A stretch of DNA of 39,665 bases from CAZCBJ01 sp964496705 (GCA_964496705.1 CAZCBJ010000011.1:1-39665), one strand, 5' to 3'; shown: positions 5,706 through 15,923, counted from the stretch's first letter. Translations and numbers: made by a program. The notes: generated by a model not told the origin, from the sequence alone.

Positions 5706-6707
5706 TTATTTGATTCTTGCCTTCATCCACTCGTTGCTGTTGTGGAAATCCGACACGGCGTTGCCGGGATGCACCAGCGCGTCGAACAGCGGGCGGTCGG
5801 CTTCGTCCAGCGTTTTGTCCAGGATGGCAATCGCGTCCTCCAGGTGCCCCAGCGTGCGCGGCCCGATGATCGGCGCGGTGACCGCGGGCTGATCCTTGCA
5901 CCACAACAGCGCCAACTGCGAGACGGTCATCTCGCGCTCGGCAGCCATCCTGGCCACCTCATTCGCCACCTCCACCCCGCGCGTGGTCACGCGGTCAATG
6001 AAGGCCTGCCAGCCGCGTGTGGCGCGCGACCCTTCGGGAAAGTTCTGCGTGGAGGCGTAGCGCCCGGCCAGCACCCCGCCCGCCAGCGGCGACCAGGGCA
6101 GCACCGCCATGCCGTACTTCTGGCACAATGGGATCAGCTCGTTCTCAATCCGCCGGTCGAGCAGATTGTAGGGCGGCTGCTCGCTGATGTAGCGCGCCAG
6201 CCCGAAGCGCTCGCTCAACGCCAGCGCTTCCATCACCATCCACGCCGGATGGGTGGAGCAGCCGATGTAGCGCACCTTGCCCGCCCGCACCAGGTCGTCA
6301 AAAGCGCGCAGCGTTTCATCCACCGGGATGGTCAGCGACGGGCGGTGCAGCTGGTAGAGATCAATGTGGTCGGTCTGCAGGCGCCGCAGCGAATCTTCGC
6401 ACGATTGGATGATATGGTAGCGCGAGGCGCCGCCGTCGTTGGGCCCGTCACCCATCTTGCCGAAGACCTTGGTGGCCAGGATCACCTGGCTGCGCTTGCC
6501 CATCTCCTTCAGCGCGCGCCCCACGATGCGCTCGCTCTCGCCCGTGTTGTAGACGTTGGCCGTGTCAATGAAATTGATGCCCGCCTCCAGCGCGCGGGCG
6601 ATGATCGCCAGCGAATCCTCTTCGCTGGTGGGGCTGCCAAAATTCATCGCCCCCAGGCAAATCGGCGAAACCATCACCCCCGTCCTGCCCAAACTGCGGT
6701 ATTCCAT
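5706..6707 (-). CDS. Aldo/keto reductase
   Basis: A 333-residue NADP(H)-type TIM-barrel oxidoreductase. The catalytic tetrad is visible: D48 (NFIDTANVY), Y53, K80 (ILATKVFG) and H121 (LYQLHRP). The C-terminal cofactor-binding region is AVTAPIIGPRTLGHLEDA. It resembles the AKR groups that include YajO/TAS-like and K+ channel beta-like reductases; the carbonyl substrate is unknown. A strong GAAGGAGG lies 6 nt before ATG 6707. The gene is monocistronic, between the DUF559 island and the c-di-GMP pair. Nothing is broken. Confidence 0.92.
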   Translation of the reverse strand: MEYRSLGRTGVMVSPICLGAMNFGSPTSEEDSLAIIARALEAGINFIDTANVYNTGESERIVGRALKEMGKRSQVILATKVFGKMGDGPNDGGASRYHIIQSCEDSLRRLQTDHIDLYQLHRPSLTIPVDETLRAFDDLVRAGKVRYIGCSTHPAWMVMEALALSERFGLARYISEQPPYNLLDRRIENELIPLCQKYGMAVLPWSPLAGGVLAGRYASTQNFPEGSRATRGWQAFIDRVTTRGVEVANEVARMAAEREMTVSQLALLWCKDQPAVTAPIIGPRTLGHLEDAIAILDKTLDEADRPLFDALVHPGNAVSDFHNSNEWMKARIK

Positions 6708-7077
6708 CCGAGCCTCCTTCTACTAATTATGGATGAGATAAGTTTACTGAGTTATGCGGCAAAAGGGAAGGTCGTGAGAGGAGATTTGGAATAGGTGTAT
6801 CGGGATTTGTGAGTTGTGATTCGGGAATAGAAAATCGTCGCACGTGAATATCCGTCACGGGTAGCGGCGGGTCTGTGGGCGCAAATCAACGCGCCGGGCA
6901 ATCGCCGTTTCCGGCCCGTCCCCGCCCTCAAAGCTCAATCAGACCCGCCCCGGCTGGCGCACGAGCGGGTTCTGGGTGAATGGTGAAATCGATTGTTTTA
7001 TGGAATCGATCCGCCTCTACTGAGAGCTGACGGCTGACAGCTCCTGAAAACCGACAACCGATCACTGAGAACCGCCT
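6708..7077. repeat. Gene-free stretch with GGGTCTG inverted repeat and AACCGA repeat (copy b)
   Basis: No gene is seen in these 370 bp. GGCGGGTCTG (6866-6875) and CAGACCCGCC (6940-6949) form a perfect 10-bp inverted repeat. The 19-bp string beginning GTAGCGGCGGGTCTG at 6861 recurs exactly at 16878. An AACCGA-type run fills 7044-7074, next to the stop of the HD-GYP gene. Confidence 0.75.
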
Positions 7078-10000
7078 CTACCCCTCCTCCACATGAAATC
7101 CGCGGCTGTCGAGCAGGTGGATGAAGGTCTCCACCACGCGCGGATCCAGGTAAAGCCCGGACTGCTCCTGGATGTACTGCCGCACGCGGTCGCGCCCCCA
7201 GCGCGGGCGGTAGGTGCGCTCCGAGATGAGCGCGTCCCAGATGTCCACCGCAGCAAAGGCGCGCGCCTCCAGCGGGATGCCCTCGCCGCGCAGCCCGCGC
7301 GGATAACCGCTGCCGTCCCAGTGTTCATGGTGGCAGTAAGGGATGTCCAGCGCCGGGCGCAGGTAGGGCACCGGCGAGAGGAGCTGGTAGGCATACACCG
7401 GGTGCATGTGCATGATCTCCCATTCCTCCTCGCTCAGCGGCCCGGGTTTGAGCAGAATCTGGTCAGGGATGGCCAGCTTGCCGATGTCGTGCAGCAGCGC
7501 GCCGCGGCGGATGTGCACCATGCGCTCCTCCGGCACCCCCAGCGCCGTCACCAGCCGCAGAGTCATCTCCACCACCCGCCGGGTGTGACCCTCCGTCTCG
7601 CGGTCGCGCAGCTCCAGCGCGCGCGCCCAGCCCTCCAGCGTGGTGTCATAGGCCAGCTCAAGCTCCAGGTTGGAGCGCTGCAGGTTCTCGAACATGCGCG
7701 CGTTGTCCACCGCCAGCGCCGCCTGACCCGCCAGGGTTTCCATGAAATTGAGCCATTCCTGGTCGGGCGACATGGGCGCGCGGTAGAACAGCTCCAACAC
7801 CCCCTTCAGTTCGCCCTTGGCCATCAGCGGCACGCCGTGGTAGGTGACGAAACGTTCCTCCAGCAAATTTTCCACCGCGTTGGCATCCGAGCGGTAGCGC
7901 AGGTCGGCGATGGTCATCGGGTGGCGCTGCATCGCGGCCTGCCCGGCGTAGCCCTGCCCAAAGCGCAGCGTGGTGCGCGACGGGGTCAGGTTTTGAAAGC
8001 CCTGGCGGGAGATCAGGCGCAGCAAGCGCACATCCGGCTCATACAACCAGATGGTGCAGGCGTCGGCGCCCAGTTGGCTGCCGACCTGGTCGAGCACCAC
8101 GTTGAGGATCACGGTCAGGTCAAGGCTGCCCTTGATGGTCATGTCAATCTGGTGCAGCGCGCCCATGCGCTGGATGCGGCGCTGGGCTTCTTCGTGCAGC
8201 GAGGCGCGGTGCAGGTTGGCGCCGGCCATGTCGGCGATGGCCGAGAGGAGGTGCAATTCTCCTTCATTGAAAGGAGTTGTGCGTCCAATCCACAACGCCT
8301 CGTTGACCTCGCCTTCAATCACCATCGGCACCCCCGCCACCGCGCGCACTGCGCCAGCGGGAACTTTGAAGGGCGATTCGCCCGGCGAAATCGAATTGTT
8401 GAACGTCGGGCGCCCGCTTTTCAGCGGCACAGCCAACAGGTCGTCCCGCTGCTCAACCCGCATGCCGGTCCAGCCTTGCCACACACCGCTGCCCAGCGTG
8501 CAAACCACCGGCCGCTCGCCGTCGCGCTGGATGCCGTCGCGCGTGAGCAGCGCGCCGCCCTGCGCATTCAACAGGCTGAGCGATTGGCTGAGAATAATGG
8601 GGGCCACCTCGGCGCGGGTCATCGCCATGCGCAGCGCGGATGCCAGCGTGGCGATGGCTGACTGCTCGCGCTCGCGCTGCTGACGCTCGGAAATATCGCG
8701 CACAAAAACGATCAAATGCCGCTCGCCGCCCAGCGCCACCACCCGCGAACTGACCTCGCTGGGGAAGGTGGAGCCGTCGCGGCGTTTCCCCCGGGCGCGC
8801 ACAAACGCGCCCCCCTCGCTCAGCTCGCGCTGGATCATCTCCGGGATCAACTGCTTGGTCTCGCGCGGCACCAGGTCATAGGCCGACAAGCCTACCATCT
8901 CTTCGCGGGAATATCCGTAGAGTTTGCAGGCGGCGGCGTTGCAGTCCAGCACGTTGCGGTCAAGGGTTTCGAGCAGCACCGCCTCAACGGATGAATCAAA
9001 CAGGGTGCGGTATTTTTCCTCGCTTTCGCGCAGCGCCTGGTCTGCGCGGCGGCGCTCGGTGATGTCGACCACAAAGCCCTCCAGCGCCTGCAGCACCCCG
9101 TTCTCAAACACGCCCTGTCCCTGTTCCCAGACCCATTTTTCTTCACCCGAGGCGGTTTGCAGGCGGTATTCCATCACAAAGGGACGGCCCTCCTTGAGCG
9201 CCTCCTGCACATCGCGCCATACGCGCTCCTGGTCTTCGGGATGGATCAAATCGTTGTAAGTGACCGCCGTGTTCCATATCAGGTCAGCCTCGGTATAGCC
9301 GGTCAGGCTGACGCAGCCCGGACTGACGAACTCCATGGTCCAATCGCGATCGTTGCGGCAGCGGTAGGCCATGCCGGGCAGGTTGCTCATCAGGGTGGTC
9401 ATGGCGCGCTGGCTCTCGCGCAGCGCCGCGTCGGCGCGCTGGTGCTCGCTCAGCTCGGCTGAGAGCGCGGCTGTCTGCTCGCTCACCGCCCGCTGCAGGC
9501 GGAAATGGCGGTTGCTCACCTGGTAGCTGAGCGCGCCCAGCAGCAGGATGATCACCCATGCGCTGCCGCGGAACACCCACAGCTCCAGGCGCATGGCTTT
9601 CTCCCAGCCGCCGTCGGGCACCGCCAGCACCTGCCAGCTCAGCCCGGGCAGTTCTACCGACCGCACCACCGGCCGCAGGTCCGCCACCGCCGTATCGCCG
9701 AGGACCGCATGCTGGTCCTCGTCGCGCAACATAAAGCGCAGCTGGGGGATATTCTCCAGTCCGGCTTCGCTGAGGATCGGTTGCAGGTCAAGCTCCATCG
9801 CCACCAGCCCCCACAACCGGCCGTCTACATGCGCGGCGCGCATCACCATCATGCCGTGCTGGCCGCTGTCCAGGGGATAGATGTGGCTGGCGACAATTTC
9901 TTCGCTCTGCAGGGCGCGCTCAACCGCCGCGGACACTTCGGGTGAATCGAGCTGGCGCAGGTCCGCGCCCAGCCAGGCTGCGTTGCCCGGCAGCGGGCTG

Positions 10001-10397
10001 GCATACACCACCCGCCCGCCCGGCGCCCCCAGAAGGCGTGCACGCCGGTCATCGATTGCGAAAGGCGCGGCGATATCTGATAAAACTCAGCCGCCAGCGA
10101 GCTGTCCTTGCCCACGGTCGACTCGGCCTCAACATAAGCGCGCAGCCCTTCCAGCAGGGCAAAGCGCCGCTCCAGTGAAGTGGAAAGCGCGTTGCTGTAA
10201 GCCACCAGCCGCGAATCGACCTGCTGGCGCCAAGACTGGTACAGGCGCTGGCGGTAATATGATTCGCCGAACAGCCACATCACCATCAGCAGCAGCGCGA
10301 CCAGCCAGGCCGTGAGCAGCGAAACCAGTATTGGCCGGCGTGAGGAAATATCGCGCCAGCGCTCCGCCAGCCCCGGACGTCGAATCTTTGCGCTCAC
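7078..10397 (-). pseudogene. CHASE-PAS-GAF HD-GYP c-di-GMP phosphodiesterase, frameshifted
   Basis: Read with one frame correction this is a protein of about 1106 residues. In order: a transmembrane helix (about 17-43), a CHASE-like extracytoplasmic domain, a second membrane helix (WVIILLLGALSYQV), two PAS domains, two GAF domains and a C-terminal HD-GYP domain with HDIGK and HHEHWDGSGYP. HD-GYP domains hydrolyse c-di-GMP. GTG 10397 is chosen because it overlaps the stop of the GGDEF gene (GTGA) and follows AAGGGGAG. The frame breaks at 10026-10030 within the CHASE domain. Adding one base to that five-base C run (G on the coding strand) restores the continuous reading HAFWGAPGGRVVYA. It is either a real inactivating mutation or a homopolymer error. 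The 3' part is otherwise intact. Confidence 0.85.
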
Positions 10398-13129
10398 AGC
10401 GCCAGCTCCCCTTTGCCGTCGCGCCAGGCGTACACCCGCCCGCGCCCGGAATCTTTTGCCAGGTACAGAGCCTGGTCGGCGTTTTCGAGCAGCGCTTCCA
10501 GGTTCGCGCAATCCTCCTGCAGCGAAGCCACGCCCAGGCTGATTGAGACCGGAATGGCGCAGTCGGCGACCGTCACCGGCACCTCCATGACGCCCTGTCG
10601 CAGGCGCTCGGCGGCCTGCAGCGCGCCCTCCAGCCCCGTCTCCGGAAGCAGTATGACAAACTCCTCCCCACCGTAGCGCGCCACCACATCTATGTCGCGC
10701 AGCGCTGCCCGGCAGCGACGGGCGGCTTCGATCAACACCTGGTCGCCGGCGGGGTGCCCGTAGGTGTCGTTGATATCCTTGAAGTGGTCGAAATCGATCA
10801 TCACCAACGAAACGGGATGCGCATAACGGCGCGAGCGTTCCAGCTCGTCGCTGGCGGCGTCGTAAAAATGACGACGGTTGTACAGGTCGGTGAGTGGGTC
10901 GGTGGTGGCCATGCGCTGCACCTGATGGAACAGGCGCGCGTTTTCAACGGCGATCGAGGCTTCATCCGCAAATGCCTGCGCCAGTGCAGCGTCCTCGCTG
11001 CTGTAGGCGCCTGACTGGCGGCTGTCCAGCGTCAGCACGCCGATGATCTGCCCGCGCGCGCGCAGCGGTACGCCCATCCACCCGCCAACATAATCCACCC
11101 CGCCCCAGCCGTGAAAGCGCGGGTCACGTTTGGCATCCGTGAGGATGACCGGATGACTGCACTGAATGATCTCCAGCAGCAGGGCGTCTTCCTGAATGTT
11201 GAAAGCCTGCCCGATCAACTTTTCGGGCTCGGGCAAGCCGCTGCCAGCCACCAGGCGGGCCCACTCGCCTTCCTGCAGGAACACCGAGGCGCTGTCATAC
11301 GGCACCACCCGGTCGAGCTGTTCCAGGATGGCGTCCAGCACACGCTCGAGGTCGAGAGCCGAGACGATGACCGAGGTGGCCTGGCGCAGGGTCTCCGCCT
11401 CTTCGGCGCGGCGCTGCGCAGCCTGGAATAAGCGCGCATTTTGAATCGCCAGCGCCGCCTGACCGGTGAAGGCGGTCAACGTTTCGGCCTGCTCCTGGTT
11501 GAAGAAATTGGGCTGGGAGCTGCTCAATGACAGGAACGCCACCACCCCGTCCGCGGAGATGATCGGTGCGCCCGCCCAGGAGTTGATGAACGTTTCTGAT
11601 TCGATTTCCACCCAATCCGGGTCGCTGCGCACGTTGGCAATCACCAGCGGGCGCTGGTTTTCGCTCATCCAGCACAGGTTGGCCGTGTCCGCGATGCGCA
11701 GCTCGGCGCCGGGCGGATCAACCCGCGGGGTGTTCGCCAGCCAGAGGCGGTGCGTGATGCGCGCCACCTCGCCCTGAATCTGCAGCAGGTCGATCACATC
11801 GCACGGGATGAGGCGCGGAATTTGCTGCAGCAGCCGCATCAGCACTGCCTGGTAGTCCAGCGTGGCGCTCATTTGCGCGCCGATCTCGCGCAGCGTCTGC
11901 GCCAGCTCGCGCTGGTGACGCTCGGCCGTCAGCAGATCAGACAGCGCCGCTTCGGCTTTTTTGCGCAGCGAGATATTCTCGATCATGGCGATGCCGTATT
12001 CCAGCCGCCCGTCTTCTGTGTGCACCGGGGTAACCGTCACGCTGCACCACACCTCGCCGCCCTTCTTGCGCAGGTAGCGCTTCTCAAACTGGTAGGATTG
12101 CCGCGCGCCACTCACCATCTCCTCCCACAAGCGCTGATTGACCTCGCGGTCGTCGGGATGGGTGATTTCGAGGAAATACAGCCCGGTCAGTTCTTTGGGA
12201 TCGTAGCCCAGCATGTCATGCAGGGCGCGGTTGGCCTCGATGAGCCGCCCGTTGGTACCGATCAACGAGATGCCGATGCCGGCCTGGGCGAAGATGGCGT
12301 GAAAGCGCGCCACGCTGGAGCGCAGATTTTCCTCAACCTCCCGGCGGACGCTGATGTCCTGGATGGTGCCGGCGATGCACACCGGTTTGCCCTGCGCGTT
12401 GCGCTGCAACACGCGCCCCTGGTCGAGGATCCAGATCCACTCCCCGGCCGTGTCGCGGATGCGGTACTCAGCCGAAAAGGCCTCCGTGCGCCCCTCCACG
12501 TGGTCAACGAAGTTCTGGCTGGCCTGCTCCAAATCATCCGGATGGACGATCGCCAGCCAGCCCTCCTGGCCCGGGCCAATCTCGGGCTGGGTGCCCTGCA
12601 TGGATCTGGGCCAGCGGCGGTTGAACAGCGGCTGCTCGCCGTCCAGGTGAATCCAGACCCAGATACCCAGATCGGCGCCCTGTGTGGCCATATCGAGCAT
12701 CTCCTGGCTGTGGGTCAGGGCCTGCCCGTTTTGCAGGCTGCGCTGGTGCAGCTTGAGCAGCTCGTGATTGCGCCGCTCCAGCTCGGCGTTCAGGCGTTCC
12801 AGCTCGGCTTTCTGGGCGGCGATGCGCTCCAGCACCTGATCCAGAACCTCCCCCAGCCAGCGCAGATGGGGTTTTTCGGCGGGCTGGTCGGGCATATTGA
12901 TTGAGGTAGCCAGCCTGCGCAGGCGCTGGATCAGCCCCAACGCGTTGACGCCGATATAAACCAGCAGGGCAAGCAACAGGAGAAGAAAAACCGCGCTGAA
13001 AATCAGCAGCTCCTCCAGGCGCAGCACGCCGCCCATCTGAAAATCGCGCCACAGATGAACAGCGATAGCCGCTGCAAGGATGAGCAGCATGGCGAAAACG
13101 AGGAAGAACCGGCTGATCTTGGGCTTCAT
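10394..13129 (-). CDS. PAS/GAF-containing diguanylate cyclase (GGDEF)
   Basis: A 911-residue sensor that makes c-di-GMP. Two N-terminal membrane helices (about 7-25 and 40-62) are followed by a coiled-coil rich in E/R/L, two clear PAS/PAC units (around 145-270 and 280-395), two GAF domains (around 410-555 and 575-720) and a GGDEF domain. The active site is GGEEF (820-824) and the product-inhibition site RxxD is R811-D-I-D814, five residues upstream, so feedback inhibition should be intact. The stop overlaps the GTG of the HD-GYP gene by four bases, so synthesis and breakdown enzymes are coupled in one operon. Confidence 0.93.
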   Translation of the reverse strand: MKPKISRFFLVFAMLLILAAAIAVHLWRDFQMGGVLRLEELLIFSAVFLLLLLALLVYIGVNALGLIQRLRRLATSINMPDQPAEKPHLRWLGEVLDQVLERIAAQKAELERLNAELERRNHELLKLHQRSLQNGQALTHSQEMLDMATQGADLGIWVWIHLDGEQPLFNRRWPRSMQGTQPEIGPGQEGWLAIVHPDDLEQASQNFVDHVEGRTEAFSAEYRIRDTAGEWIWILDQGRVLQRNAQGKPVCIAGTIQDISVRREVEENLRSSVARFHAIFAQAGIGISLIGTNGRLIEANRALHDMLGYDPKELTGLYFLEITHPDDREVNQRLWEEMVSGARQSYQFEKRYLRKKGGEVWCSVTVTPVHTEDGRLEYGIAMIENISLRKKAEAALSDLLTAERHQRELAQTLREIGAQMSATLDYQAVLMRLLQQIPRLIPCDVIDLLQIQGEVARITHRLWLANTPRVDPPGAELRIADTANLCWMSENQRPLVIANVRSDPDWVEIESETFINSWAGAPIISADGVVAFLSLSSSQPNFFNQEQAETLTAFTGQAALAIQNARLFQAAQRRAEEAETLRQATSVIVSALDLERVLDAILEQLDRVVPYDSASVFLQEGEWARLVAGSGLPEPEKLIGQAFNIQEDALLLEIIQCSHPVILTDAKRDPRFHGWGGVDYVGGWMGVPLRARGQIIGVLTLDSRQSGAYSSEDAALAQAFADEASIAVENARLFHQVQRMATTDPLTDLYNRRHFYDAASDELERSRRYAHPVSLVMIDFDHFKDINDTYGHPAGDQVLIEAARRCRAALRDIDVVARYGGEEFVILLPETGLEGALQAAERLRQGVMEVPVTVADCAIPVSISLGVASLQEDCANLEALLENADQALYLAKDSGRGRVYAWRDGKGELAL

Positions 13130-13426
13130 TTCTTATCACACTGGATTGATTTTTTCATCTGCGCCCGTCTGTGATATCCGCGGATTCTTCAATGTTCCAG
13201 GCATTTGGCCTGCAAGTTAATTATAGTGCAAGTATTGTTCCATATCCCGCGGCGACGTTACAGATACTTAACAAGGGCGGCATACACTGCGTGAGGGGTG
13301 AATCGTCACAGACGACTCGCCCCTCACGCTGCGTGCAATGCCGAATAAAATTTGCCCCCCTGCGGCCGGCAACCGAAAACTGATGACTGACAACCGACAA
13401 CCGATAACCGATAACCGACAACCCGC
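13130..13426. repeat. Gene-free stretch: hairpin, possible -10 and AACCGA repeat (copy c)
   Basis: A hairpin with 10-bp arms, GCGTGAGGGG (13289-13298) and 13320-13329, is extended by GTC/GAC pairs. The longest AACCGA-type run in the window lies at 13371-13424, just after the stop of the small membrane protein gene. On the minus strand TATAAT occurs at 13225-13220, about 90 nt before the GGDEF gene, but without a recognisable -35; it is only a candidate promoter. Confidence 0.6.
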
Positions 13427-13648
13427 TCACATCTTCAAATACTTGAGCACCTCAAAAACCAGCAGCGCCGGCCAGACGATGCCTTTCAAGAACCCCAACA
13501 CGCCCACCCAGAACGTGGTCGCGTGGCCGATGAAATAGACCCACGCGCCGATCACGCCCAGGCCGTAAACCGCCTCGGAGGCGCCGCCCTGATAGTTGCC
13601 GCGCTCGCCCTTATGTCTGCGTTCCACTGAATTTGTTTCTGCGCTCAT
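13427..13648 (-). CDS. Small conserved membrane protein
   Basis: A 73-residue protein. ATG 13648 (MSAETNSVERR) is chosen over the upstream in-frame ATG because AGGAG lies 6-7 nt before it. The N-terminal ~20 residues are polar and charged. The rest holds two hydrophobic segments, AVYGLGVIGAWVYFIGHA and WVGVLGFLKGIVWPALLV, ending in EVLKYLKM. The Gly/Trp-rich pattern is one seen in small conserved hypothetical membrane proteins of many bacteria; no function is known to me. Confidence 0.75.
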   Translation of the reverse strand: MSAETNSVERRHKGERGNYQGGASEAVYGLGVIGAWVYFIGHATTFWVGVLGFLKGIVWPALLVFEVLKYLKM

Positions 13649-13778
13649 TTTTTCTCCTAATTGCATGAACTTGTGCTCAACAGATATACGTCATACTTGG
13701 CAGCAGGTTGCGCGGATCGCGCACCCTCCCGCGAGTTTTGACCTGCGGGAGGCGGAATATTCCCCAGGAAGACACAGC

Positions 13779-13923
13779 ATGCAAAAATATATCTGCACTG
13801 GTTGCGATCACCTCTACGATCCGGCTGAGGGCGACCCGGCGGGCGGCATCGCTCCCGGCACCCCCTTCGAAGACCTGCCCGGATTGCGGCGCCAGCAAGG
13901 AGATGTTCGAGCCGATGCGGTGA
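13779..13923 (+). pseudogene. Rubredoxin with an internal deletion and frameshift
   Basis: The first frame reads MQKYICTGCDHLYDPAEGD up to PGTPFEDLP, giving the first CxxC iron ligand pair. The second pair, CPDCGASKEMFEPM, follows in the +1 frame and ends at TGA 13921. Normal rubredoxins have about five residues between (as in LPEDWVCP). The join lies in GACCTGCCCG, a string that would occur twice in an intact gene (once for DLP, once for the W-T-C-P region). Loss of one copy plus the spacer by slippage explains both the missing residues and the frame change. AGGAAG lies upstream of the ATG. Confidence 0.75.
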
Positions 13924-13960
13924 GGAGGGAAAAAAGCCTTCGATACAAACCAGCTTGGTG

Positions 13961-14064
13961 TGTCATTGTGGAGCGAGCGCCAGCGAGCGCAACAATCTCC
14001 AACGCAGCGGGAGGAGAGGAGATTGCTTCTGGCCGGGAAAAGGCATCCAACCCTCGCAATGACA
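13961..14064. repeat. MITE-like palindromic element
   Basis: An element of about 104 bp ends in TGTCATTG (13961-13968) and CAATGACA (14057-14064). A nested inverted pair lies inside: CAATCTCC (13993-14000) and GGAGATTG (14018-14025). It lies between the broken rubredoxin and the reactivase gene stop and resembles the TCATTGCGAG...CAATCTCC class of interspersed repeats. Confidence 0.7.
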
Positions 14065-14093
14065 GGCAGCGAGGGAAGCGCGCGGAGAAAGAA

Positions 14094-15923
14094 TTAGCTT
14101 TCCCCGAAATACATCGCTTCGACGAAGTGCCCGGTGAAGTCGGGGTAGGCGGTCAGCTCAATATAGCCGACCCGGGCGGCCAGCTCCCGCGCCCGGGCGC
14201 GGCTGGCGCGCGAGAGCAGCATCTGCTTGGCACCCACCCCGGCCGCGTTGCCCACCTGGTGGAAGCGCTCCAGCGGCTGGGCGGGGAACATGCCCACACG
14301 CTGCGCGCTGCGCAAATCCAGATACGTGCCGAACGCCCCGGCGATGATCCAGGCGTCCACCGCTTCCGGCTCCAGCCCCATCTCGCGCAGCAGGATGTTG
14401 ATCCCGGCGCGGATGGCGCCCTTGGCCAGTTGGATCTCGTTCACATCCCCGCGCGTGACCACCACGTCGTAGCCGTGACCGCTGGCTTCGGGCGGCACAA
14501 GCACGAACTCGGCCTTGCCGCCGTTGTTCACCCTTACCCCCGGCGCGTCGCGGCGCAGCGCCCCGCGCGGATCGATGATCCCCGCGTCGAGCATCTCAGC
14601 CACTGCGGTCAGAATGCCTGAGCCGCAGATGCCCACCGCCGGCTGGTTGGCGATGGTCATCACGTTGACCTGCCCGTGTTCAATGAATACGCGCTCGATC
14701 GCTCCCGGTGCGGCGCGCATCCCGTCGCGGATGTGCGCGCCCTCAAAAGCCGGGCCTGAGGCGGTGGAACAGGAGACGATGCGCCCCTGGTGGACGGCGC
14801 TGATCTCGGTGTTGGTGCCGATGTCCACCAGCACCAGCGTCTGCCCGGCGGCGTAGCCCTGCGAGGCCAGCAACGCGGCGGTGTGGTCGCCGCCCACATA
14901 GCCGGCAATGTTGGCTGGCAGATGCGCCATCGCCCCCGGCGCCAGCTCCAACCCGAATTCGCCCGCCGGCAGGTCGAGCGGCTGGCTGACCACCGGCACG
15001 TAGGGCGCCGCGCCGAGCTGCTCCACCGGCAGGCCGCAGAAGAAGTGGTGCATGGCGGTGTTGCCCACGATGACCGCGTCCACAATCTGGCGGGTTGAGA
15101 CGTTCAGCTCAGCGCAGAAGCCCGCCACCGCCTGGTTGAGCGTTTCCACCAGCCGGGTCTGCAGCGTGCGGCGGTTTTGCGCGCTCTTGTTGGCAAAAGC
15201 GATGCGGCTGACCACGTCCTCGCCGTATGAAATTTGCGGATTCATCACCCCGCCGCGCGCCAACGTGACCCCCGATTCGAGGTCCACCAGATAGATGGCC
15301 AGTTTGGTGGAGCCCATGTCCACCGCCAGGCCGAGCAGCCGGGTGGAAACCGGCAGCACCGCCGCCAGGCGCGAACCGCCCGGCTCAGGGCGCAGCGCCA
15401 GGCGGGCAGTCCAGTCCGAGCGGCGCAGGTGGGTGGAGAGCTGGTCGAGCAGACCCAGCCCGGCGCACAGCGCAGCCTGTCCGGCCGCGGCCAGCGCGTC
15501 ATCCACACGGCTGAGGTCGGCGCGCAGGTCCTCCAGGTGCGGTGCGGGCAGCGCCACATCCAGCGCGATGACCGCCGGGTCGAGCGCCACCGCGCTCTCC
15601 TGGCCTTCAATTTGTATTTTCTGGGGCACGGGCAGCGACTCGGGCGGGATCTCCAGGCGCACATCGCTCAGCGGGTAGGCCTGGCAGGCCAGGCGGTAGC
15701 CGCGCGCGATCTCCTCGGGGCGCAATTGCTCCTCCTCTGAGGCGGTCAGCGGGCTGAGCTGCCCCTGGGCCAGGCGCACCTTGCACGTGCCGCAGATGCC
15801 CACCCCGCCGCAGGCCGCCACCAGGTCCACCCCCGCCTGTTGGGCGGCGCTGAGCAGGTCGGTGTGCGGTTCAACCTCCACCCGCCGGCCGATGGGTTCC
15901 AGGTCAAGCGTGAATCTGGGCAT
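14094..15923 (-). CDS. [2Fe-2S] reductive activator of corrinoid enzymes (RACE, DUF4445)
   Basis: A 609-residue protein. The N-terminal ferredoxin-like domain carries a plant-type [2Fe-2S] site: C38, C44, C47 and C80. The remainder is an ASKHA-type ATPase/DUF4445 region with nucleotide-binding elements (LAVDMGSTKLAIYLVD, LVDIGTNTEI, and the glycine-rich AVGICGSGILTAVAEML). These proteins use ATP to drive one-electron reduction of inactive cob(II)alamin on partner corrinoid proteins. ATG 15923 is chosen because it overlaps the preceding stop as TGATG; the frame itself is open further upstream. It is the last gene of the methyl-transfer operon. Confidence 0.9.
   Translation of the reverse strand: MPRFTLDLEPIGRRVEVEPHTDLLSAAQQAGVDLVAACGGVGICGTCKVRLAQGQLSPLTASEEEQLRPEEIARGYRLACQAYPLSDVRLEIPPESLPVPQKIQIEGQESAVALDPAVIALDVALPAPHLEDLRADLSRVDDALAAAGQAALCAGLGLLDQLSTHLRRSDWTARLALRPEPGGSRLAAVLPVSTRLLGLAVDMGSTKLAIYLVDLESGVTLARGGVMNPQISYGEDVVSRIAFANKSAQNRRTLQTRLVETLNQAVAGFCAELNVSTRQIVDAVIVGNTAMHHFFCGLPVEQLGAAPYVPVVSQPLDLPAGEFGLELAPGAMAHLPANIAGYVGGDHTAALLASQGYAAGQTLVLVDIGTNTEISAVHQGRIVSCSTASGPAFEGAHIRDGMRAAPGAIERVFIEHGQVNVMTIANQPAVGICGSGILTAVAEMLDAGIIDPRGALRRDAPGVRVNNGGKAEFVLVPPEASGHGYDVVVTRGDVNEIQLAKGAIRAGINILLREMGLEPEAVDAWIIAGAFGTYLDLRSAQRVGMFPAQPLERFHQVGNAAGVGAKQMLLSRASRARARELAARVGYIELTAYPDFTGHFVEAMYFGES

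Noticed and set aside
5653..5904. N-terminal extension of the DUF559 ORF
   Set aside because: The extension is the REP-like repeat plus antisense of the aldo/keto reductase gene; the family start is ATG 5652.
7093..8661. 522-residue ORF antisense to the HD-GYP gene
   Set aside because: A shadow frame caused by GC-biased third positions.
13596..14621. 341-residue plus-strand ORF
   Set aside because: It only joins the first half of the broken rubredoxin to antisense of the reactivase gene; high-GC open frame.
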